Assembly (NCBI GenBank): GCA_005406025.1
Contig: BGZK01000186.1
Location: forward strand, 1-64,000
Origin: Eumeta japonica
Lineage: Eukaryota; Arthropoda; Insecta; Lepidoptera; Psychidae
Length of the DNA: 64,000 bases
Direction of reading: 5' to 3'
Under the pieces are notes generated by a model. That model saw only the letters and a program-made list of their open reading frames with translations, searched no databases and was not told the DNA's origin. A program made the position numbers and the translations under genes. Every line of letters begins with the position of its first letter. Positions within the stretch are counted from its first letter, which is position 1. Positions 57,206 through 64,000 of the stretch are shown here, piece by piece.

Positions 57206-60200
57206 CCAGATCCAACCGTATTGCTGTTTAGTGATAATCTAACAAGCATAAAGAACTACACAGACGTAGTTACCAAATATTATTTTCATTTCATTAATTA
57301 ATTGTTAATCAATTCGAGTTTAAAACTACCATAAATATCTATGTTAGAAATATAAATTGTGTTAGAAACACATAACTCTAACGATATTTTCACGATACTG
57401 TTAAAATTGCGTTCAAGGTGACAGCTTCCGAACCCACGTTGTTTACAGGCAACGGGAGTGACTTTCAATTTATATCGAAGCATGGGCTTCAGCAGAATGT
57501 CTTCGTTAGCTGTTCGCGAGCGTTACTGCAAAAACCCATGCTCGGACGCGAACCTAAGATTGAAGAGAAGAAGAATAGACATTCTGAGAAGAAAGTGTTA
57601 AGGTGAGAGAAGAAACAGATCGACGTTCAATATTGGGTAATTTTCACTTTTTATTTTAGTTTGATATAATATTCCAAGCGATTGCTGCTGATTGACGAAA
57701 TATATTAAGTGTGTCGAATGTTCTACTTTCTCGTGTCTTGAACCGGAATACTAAAAATGGTTTTATTTTAACATTAGATGATTTTTTTTTATAACTAATT
57801 TTAAAAGATTGAAAAATTCATATCAGCTCCTGATTAATTCAATTTTGTAATCCGCTGTCTCACGTATGGTAACATTTTGTCAATAAAGTTTTCCGAAGAA
57901 CACGTGATATAATTTTCTAGATAGTCGCAAACTATGCTCATAAAAAATAACAAAGTAGCGGACAATGTCCTATCAAAAAAAAAATAACATATAATGACTT
58001 CATTATTGCATCAGAAACGTGCACTTATTTTATGTATATAATCAGTGAACTTTGATTGGTCGGTTTACTGTCGAAATTGCCGGTTATTTTTTACTGTTTA
58101 CGTCAACGCTGACAATGTTTGTGACCTTGTTTATAATTAAGAATGACACATTTATGACTTTGTTTACACTGAAGGAATCTTCCACGACATCGCTCGCAGG
58201 CGTAATACATACGGGAATTCGAAAATTCAACTAATATAGTTGAATCCTTTTCTTGGCGATCGGTCCGTCAACAAGTACAATCAGTGGAGATTGTTCTAAT
58301 GGTCACGTAGTGTATTTTAGTTTCAAAATATCACTGAATCGAATTCCGATAGAGTGGTAGATAGCAACAATATTAAAGCTCATAAACTAAGTTCTAAAGC
58401 CATTCTAGCTGGCAATACCTAGAAAATTAACACAAATTATTAAATTGAACTTTTCTTAACCTCCTTCACTTACAAGAAATATTTTGACTGACATTTTCAT
58501 ATTACTGTCTATTCACTGAAGTTTGACCGAGGACTATTCAGCACACATATATTTCAGTATCAGTTTGGTCATCTTGAAAATTTATTTTTTGGGTGACGAT
58601 ATGACATCTATTGTTAATAGTCGAATCAGAAAACCATTATATTTAAGCTACATTGCATTCACTTATTTTAATTAAATTTTATTGCATAAACATATATGTA
58701 TATAAACATTATTTAAATCAATGCATCGCTCAAATTTCAAGCACTAACTTAGTTAAAAATTGAAATAGGAAAATAAAATTAGCTCACATTATAAAATGAT
58801 CATATTTAACTCTTTTCAATGAAGACCTTTTTTTCAGTTTTCCTTCCTTTAAAATACGTTCCGTTTTAGCCTCGGTCAACGTAAAATATATCAAGCAATC
58901 AATCATCTAAGCGAATAGACATCAAGATTATGACATTTACAAAAAATGCATTTATGCATTTCCATCCACAGATGCATGGAGAATTTCATCATCGACATTT
59001 GTACTTCGGACCAGGAGTATTCCTTTGACAAAGAATAAAGTGACAATGGTCAAATCTCGGCCGCCATTGTGCAAGCGCCGACCGGAAGTCGCCATAAGTG
59101 GCCCATTCATCATCCATTACAAGACGCGTCGTAAATAACTTTAACGACGCTTTGAATGTGTATGGTGAATAATAAAATCTGTAGGTTGATAATTGATAAA
59201 ATGTAGACACGTTGAAATTTTCACTATGCTAACGAATCATATTAATTCTTAATTTTTATTGTTAAATACTTTATTTTTATTAGATTATATGACAAAATTA
59301 AGATCTCAATGATCAATTCGCAATGGTTAAGTTCGGGACCGGTATTTCTTGCTTGAAATCCGGCTTCTCTTGACCACTGCTCATTGTAGAATTGTGCTAT
59401 ATCAGTTATTTCAATTGCATTATTTCAATGTAATTTCTGTGGTTTCAAGTAATAATTAGGCTGTCTTTATAAATTCGCGGAATATAACTGACCGATACAC
59501 AAGTGATCCCGCATCGATTTCTAACACACATAAAATAAAGACGGCTGAGTTCGAAACAGATCCTGATAACAGTTGAATGCCAAAATTTCCGAATGCTAAG
59601 ACCGGAAAGAATAGAGAAAAACTTTCAATAATTCTATTTAGTCGAAAGCAACGAAAGTGCAGCATTAATTTGAATAATTACTAAGAAAAAAATTAATCTC
59701 ATCCAACATTATTGTTACAGTGTAAGATGTACAGTGTAAGTTTACTGGAAAAACTGTAATCGCACGGTCGGTTTGTCAAAGCAATTTTGAAATTTGCAAT
59801 TTTCACACATGCATGAATAATCCTAGAATTATTCTCCTCACAAGTTATCTTGGTTTTTGCACGTACATAAATTTACTTTGACAATGAGTTTGTGTGATTT
59901 TGCTTTTTAAACTTATCTAGTTTTGCATCTAAAAATATGTATGAATACCCCGCCAAATATTTAATGTTTCTTTCATTCACTGAACAATCTTTTCGCAAGC
60001 AGCAATTGAACAAGGAAAAATGATCTTTATTTATATCTCTTAAACTAATTATTATAATATTCGTTCGTATTATGAACTTAACAAGAATGCGAAAAAATCA
60101 ATAAACACTATTATAACGTGTTTTCATTCTTTAGTTTGTATATAAAAGCCGAAAATTAGCAACGCTTTTTACGACCTGCCTACCAGATAACACAAAAATT

Positions 60201-61593
60201 AATTGTAAAATTTAACAGGTCGAAGTATATAATATAGCTTGTGAGTGATCAAAGGTGATTACCAAGAGATTTTGTTTACGAATATACATATGACTAGATG
60301 GGATAGATGATTCTAAACGGCTTCAGAACTTTTTTCAATCACCTATTCTAAAAATTTTTAAACCTTTCTTCAACTTATTCGAAATTCGTCATAAATATGA
60401 ACGAATATAAATAATTTAACACAACCGATACTTTGTTCAAATTTCTGTGATTATTTTTTTGAAAATTTAAGGAAGTATTGGTTGTGTTGAATAATTTATC
60501 TGGGCACATATTTTATCTGATTTTTCGGCAATAACTTTATATCAGTTATAATTATTAAAATACATAATTTGGGATAAAGTTTTACATAATTATATACCAA
60601 CGTTAATTACAAAATATGTACTTGAAGGAAAAAGAGTGAGTGGTTCTGAAATTTTATTCTTCACGTCTTAAACAAAATTATCGCTTTCTAGAACACAGGA
60701 AACATTTATTCATATCAATTCAAAGGTTAAAAATTTGATTGACAAATACATTATTCTTTGCGAATTATCGTTATCGTTATTATAATTAAGATCGAGAAGG
60801 CATGTTGGCATCATAGAGTAGATCGCTGTTAACGTAACTTAATTTACCGCATTCAACAAGACAAATAATTACAGTGTTACCTTTTGTAACGTAATGCATT
60901 AAAGGGATTTAGTATCCTTATTGCAAGTACTAGTTTCAATTAGGCACAACAAAGAGAGTAATAGGATTGACAATGTTGTGCTATTTGTATATCGTATTCA
61001 GTTTTGGCTGCGTAATTGGACAAATTCACTAATAGTATTTAGATTATATCTTAATATAGTAATTATTTAAAATCATGATATTATACACACCGCCTTATAC
61101 GGTACGTATTTTGCTAATCCAAATCTATGACTTTGGTTTGCTAATGAAACAAACAAAAACCTAAAATTATTATTTTATGTTAGGACAGAATAAAACACTA
61201 ATCGTAAAAAAAGGACAAATACTGAACACTGAAGTGTCTGTATGTCTGTCAAGCGTAATAATTTATTCTAGGTAACAACTCATTAGGTTGTACTTTTCGT
61301 TAGGATCAAGACATAGCATCAAATGTTTTTGTTGTTGATGTTATCTTAATATTTCAAATGATTCTGATGTGAAATTTACGTCTCTTTCCAATACAAAATC
61401 TGTCATATCTGATTGAATTGAATATGTTCACATTTTTATCCGTATGTGTGAATTAATGTAAATCTTGATTTTTTTTATCATCGACGTATTAAGTACGAAA
61501 AGATTAAACAAAAAAGCGCATCCATCACATATCGTTCACGATGTAAGTCTCACAACATCTGTCCTTAATAGCGTATCTTCTAAACAAAAATCA

Positions 61594-61785
61594 TGTAACG
61601 GCAATTTCAGCTCCGCCACGTAAGCCCGCACTTCGGTTTCCCTTCACAGTCGCCTCGGAGTACGGATTCTCACGGCGTGTGAGCAATATGATGGGCAGCG
61701 TTTTGATGTTCAGACTTGTTTATTGCAGCACACAATACGGCACAACTTCACGAGTGGCGGTCGGAATAAATCCGACGGATAGACT
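61594..61785 (-). mobile_element. partial second copy of the 8.1-kb LTR-like repeat
   Basis: Matches 8104-8275 throughout (TTCACAGTCGCCTCGGAGTA, TGTTCAGACTTGTTTATTGC, GAGTGGCGGTCGGA) with about 80% identity by eye. On the - strand it ends CCGTTACA, a typical LTR end. Truncated where the Jockey-type element begins. Confidence 0.5.
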
Positions 61786-62144
61786 TCTTTTTTGAGATTC
61801 TTCTTGCGGGGTGAGCTAATGAGCTACCCACGCACCCGCATGCGTGGGGAGTGTCTGATTTTCTCGGACTAACCAACCCCCGAAAAACATAATAGTGGCT
61901 TCTTGTGTCAGCTAAGGCTGTAGTCAGCTCATCTGAAGCAACCGATCAATATACAGACGCCGTCGGCGCGTGACTCTCCTACGTATGATCCGGATCTCCT
62001 CGGCGTAGGGAGTCACGAGAGGTCACGACACGGGTCGGAACCTCAAGTGACACCGGTGTGCGGAGAGCATCCCGGGAGTTAAACCATTAAAGGTTGACTG
62101 ATTTAGGGACTTACTCCTATTTCATTTAATTTTCAAGGATTTTA

Positions 62145-63235
62145 TTTAATTTTGCCAACCTCAACAGTGAGGTCATCTAGCGGATTTAAGAGAACATTCT
62201 GTGGCCTTCTAAGAAAATGGTTTGCGGGAGGAGCCTCGTACAAGGCCGCAGCTGAAATTAGTGGATTTGGGTGATTACCCGCTATTCTGAAGAAACGCTC
62301 TGATGCGTCCTCCATATATTTGGAAAATATAGGAAGTTCTAGGTCCCTATAACGGACAGAGTTTTTGAAGTACCATTGTGCGCCAGTCGCTCTTTTGCAA
62401 AATTTATTTTGAATTACTTGAAGATCCTGAAGTGCAGTCGGGGTGGCGTGAGCAAAAACGGGACATGCGTATGTCATCACCGGCCTTATGCATATCGTAT
62501 ATAAGGCACGCTTATTGTGTAATGATATCTTGGTCTTCCTACCTATCATACCGCTCAGGCGTGACATGTAGAAAATAGCAAGTTTCCTAATACGCTGGAT
62601 ATGATCCCTGAAATGAAGATGCTTATCCAACGTGATTCCTTTGTAGTTATGTTGCCAGGGAATGGGAGTATTTTATAGGGGTAGGGGCATTATAAGGGAC
62701 AACAAATGTCTTCTTAATAGTGCTATAGTCGAAATAAATGGCAGCTGACTTTTCCGGGTTCAGGTCTATCCTCAAAAGTTGAAACCAATGCGTCAGCTCG
62801 TCAATGGCCCTTTGGAGGCGGGATATTATGGGGTTAAAACTAACACTGCGTAGAAACAGCTTTGTGTCGTCCGTAAATAATGCTAGTTGGACGCCTGTTT
62901 TCGCACGCCGATGTCATTTGTGTATACAGGGTACAATAAGGAAGAGAGAGTGGAGCCTTGAGATACTCCCGCTCTAATGATTTTTTTGAACGAGATCGTG
63001 TTATCGTGGCGAAATACGAAATGTCTATTATTAATGTACCTGTGTATAATTAGTACTAGACGATCTGGCACCGCTAAGGTGTATAGTTTGTGAATTAAAC
63101 CAGCGTGCCAAACCCTATCAAAGGCCTTAACTACGTCGAAAAATACTGCCATGATTTTATGTTTTCCTTTAAAACCCTCCGATATATATTCGACCAGTAG
63201 GAAGGCTTGTTGAGGGCATGAATGAGAGGAGAATC
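62145..63235 (-). pseudogene. reverse transcriptase fragment (Jockey clade)
   Basis: Segments in order: HSCPQQAFLLVEYISEGF, FFDVVKAFDRVWHAGLIHKL, AGVSQGSTLSSLLYPVYTND, ALFTDDTKLF (the catalytic F-A-D-D region, with Thr for Ala), the thumb-like ITLDKHLHFRDHIQRI, and the C-terminal LYTICIRPVMTYACPVFAHA. The segments lie in different frames: shifts occur near 62900 (after the YTND segment) and near 62665. The last 162 codons (62142-62630) form the longest intact stretch. No working enzyme can be made. Confidence 0.85.
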
Positions 63236-63289
63236 CTTGAGTGATTTATCACTAACTGTGGATAAATCAGTGTGGAGCCCTTGGTCGGT

Positions 63290-63990
63290 TCAGGAGCGGC
63301 CCTAAGAGACTGATTCCTAAACCAAGCGTTCTTGTTAGGTGCGGGCGCTAGACGGAATTCACCTTCGGTGGGAGTTCCCTTAGTTTTGTTCCCCAGAGTA
63401 GGGAAATTTTGGATATTATTACCCGGAGGTAATTTCCTAGCTGGCCCGCCCTTGTGAGTCTGTCTAGTATGTTTAATAAATTTTGGGGCTCTTGGGCATC
63501 CCTTATAATTAGCTGTGTGGTTTCGACCGCACAGTATACAATAAGGTTTCCCTTCGGACTCCTTTGTGCGAGTACACTTCTTGGTTCAGTGAGGGACCGT
63601 GCACTTTACACATCGGAGTTGGGCATAACAGCGAGCAGCATGCTCGTAGTTTTGGCACCTATGACACTGTCCAGGCTCTTCCTTTTTGTAGGGAAGCTCT
63701 ACAGTGATGCCCGATAGATCACAAACTTTAGAGAGGTTTTTACACATCTCCTTAGCAGAATCGGTCTTGATCAAGACAAGACCGCGAATAACAGGCTGAG
63801 TGGCCTGCCATCTCTTCCGTGCAGTCTATATACGGAGCAGATGTGAAAACCTTGATTGATAAGATCATTTTTGATCTCATCCATTTGGAATTTGAGAGGG
63901 ATACCCTTAATAACCGCTTTGATTTTTCGTTCCTCATCCAGAGGATGGGCAAGGAACGAGATTTTGTCATTGATTAGCAATCTGGTTAGA
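63290..63990 (-). pseudogene. Jockey ORF1 (gag-like) fragment with PRE_C2HC and zinc knuckles
   Basis: 63980-63771 encodes a PRE_C2HC-like region (IKAVIKGIPLKF, NQGFHICSVYRLHGRDGRPL). A one-base shift near 63775 leads into 63774-63586 with the zinc knuckle CHRCQNYEHAARC and LRCVKC. An in-frame TGA near 63586 interrupts the frame, after which a further knuckle CILCGRNHTANYKGCP and a basic Pro-rich end follow. The protein binds element RNA in intact relatives. Confidence 0.8.
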
Positions 63991-64000
63991 TTGCTGTAAC

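Larger units (their letters stand above)
50642..61590. other. 5' flank of wrapper
   Basis: About 11 kb without a supported protein gene. It contains a possible split 5' UTR just upstream of exon 1, a GC-rich block (51545-51720), a family A repeat end (about 53690-53745), a minisatellite block (54320-54400), a complete MITE (54894-55178) and a SINE (56965-57205). Frames such as 49191-49529, 57418-57606 and 58989-59210 show no family resemblance. Confidence 0.6.
61790..64000 (-). mobile_element. defective Jockey-type non-LTR retrotransposon (runs off window)
   Basis: Read on the - strand: ORF1 with PRE_C2HC and zinc knuckles (64000-63290), a junction, reverse transcriptase from its mid region to its end (63235-62145), then a GC-rich 3' tail to about 61790. 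The endonuclease and the first part of the reverse transcriptase are missing, so the copy has a large internal deletion. Multiple frameshifts make it inactive. The 3' boundary is approximate because no clear poly(A) tract was found. Confidence 0.8.

Noticed and set aside
58989..59210. - strand 73-codon frame
   Set aside because: A coherent-looking stretch but no recognised family, no splice context and no compositional support.
62378..62578. + strand frame
   Set aside because: Antisense shadow of the reverse transcriptase fragment.
1..64000. CRISPR array, operons, phage or bacterial mobile elements
   Set aside because: No regularly spaced repeats and no bacterial gene organisation; intron-bearing animal genes show this is nuclear insect DNA.

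Overview
The window comes from an insect nuclear genome, most likely a lepidopteran. The evidence is AT-rich DNA, two recognisable animal genes split into many small GT-AG exons, kilobase introns, and many small dispersed repeats of types I know from moths and butterflies. There is no bacterial organisation (no operons or ribosome binding sites), and almost all short open frames in the window are chance frames.

Two genes lie tail to tail. On the + strand, from before the window start to 16465, is Spred (Sprouty-related EVH1-domain protein). Ten in-phase coding exons are present: the EVH1 domain without its first strands, a low-complexity linker, and a complete cysteine-rich Sprouty domain with its stop codon. 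The first coding exon(s) lie upstream of base 1. On the - strand, from 50641 down to 22825, is a complete ortholog of Drosophila wrapper: 12 coding exons, exactly 1479 coding bases, 492 residues. Its layout is signal peptide, three Ig domains, one fibronectin type III domain and a hydrophobic C-terminal tail typical of GPI anchoring. Two very small exons (53 and 58 nt) were placed by splice phase and homology. The third Ig domain lacks both disulfide cysteines.

The 16466-22824 interval holds both 3' ends (likely UTRs). 50642-61590 is the 5' flank of wrapper, with a GC-rich block at 51545-51720 as candidate promoter or 5' UTR. 61790-64000 is a decayed Jockey-type non-LTR retrotransposon on the - strand: ORF1 with PRE_C2HC and zinc knuckles is joined to the middle of the reverse transcriptase by an internal deletion, with frameshifts and an in-frame stop. 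The introns and flanks carry foldback/MITE elements, a tRNA-derived SINE family, a candidate solo LTR, a Lepidoptera-type dispersed repeat that nearly fills one wrapper intron, and a family of degenerate pyrimidine-rich minisatellites.

In function, both genes touch receptor tyrosine kinase/Ras biology. Spred is a membrane-recruited inhibitor of Ras-Raf-MAPK signalling. Wrapper is a glial surface adhesion protein needed for midline glia to ensheath axons in Drosophila. Their adjacency is seen here; any functional link is inference. I see no wholly new gene system; the best leads are the altered Ig3 of wrapper and several palindromic elements.
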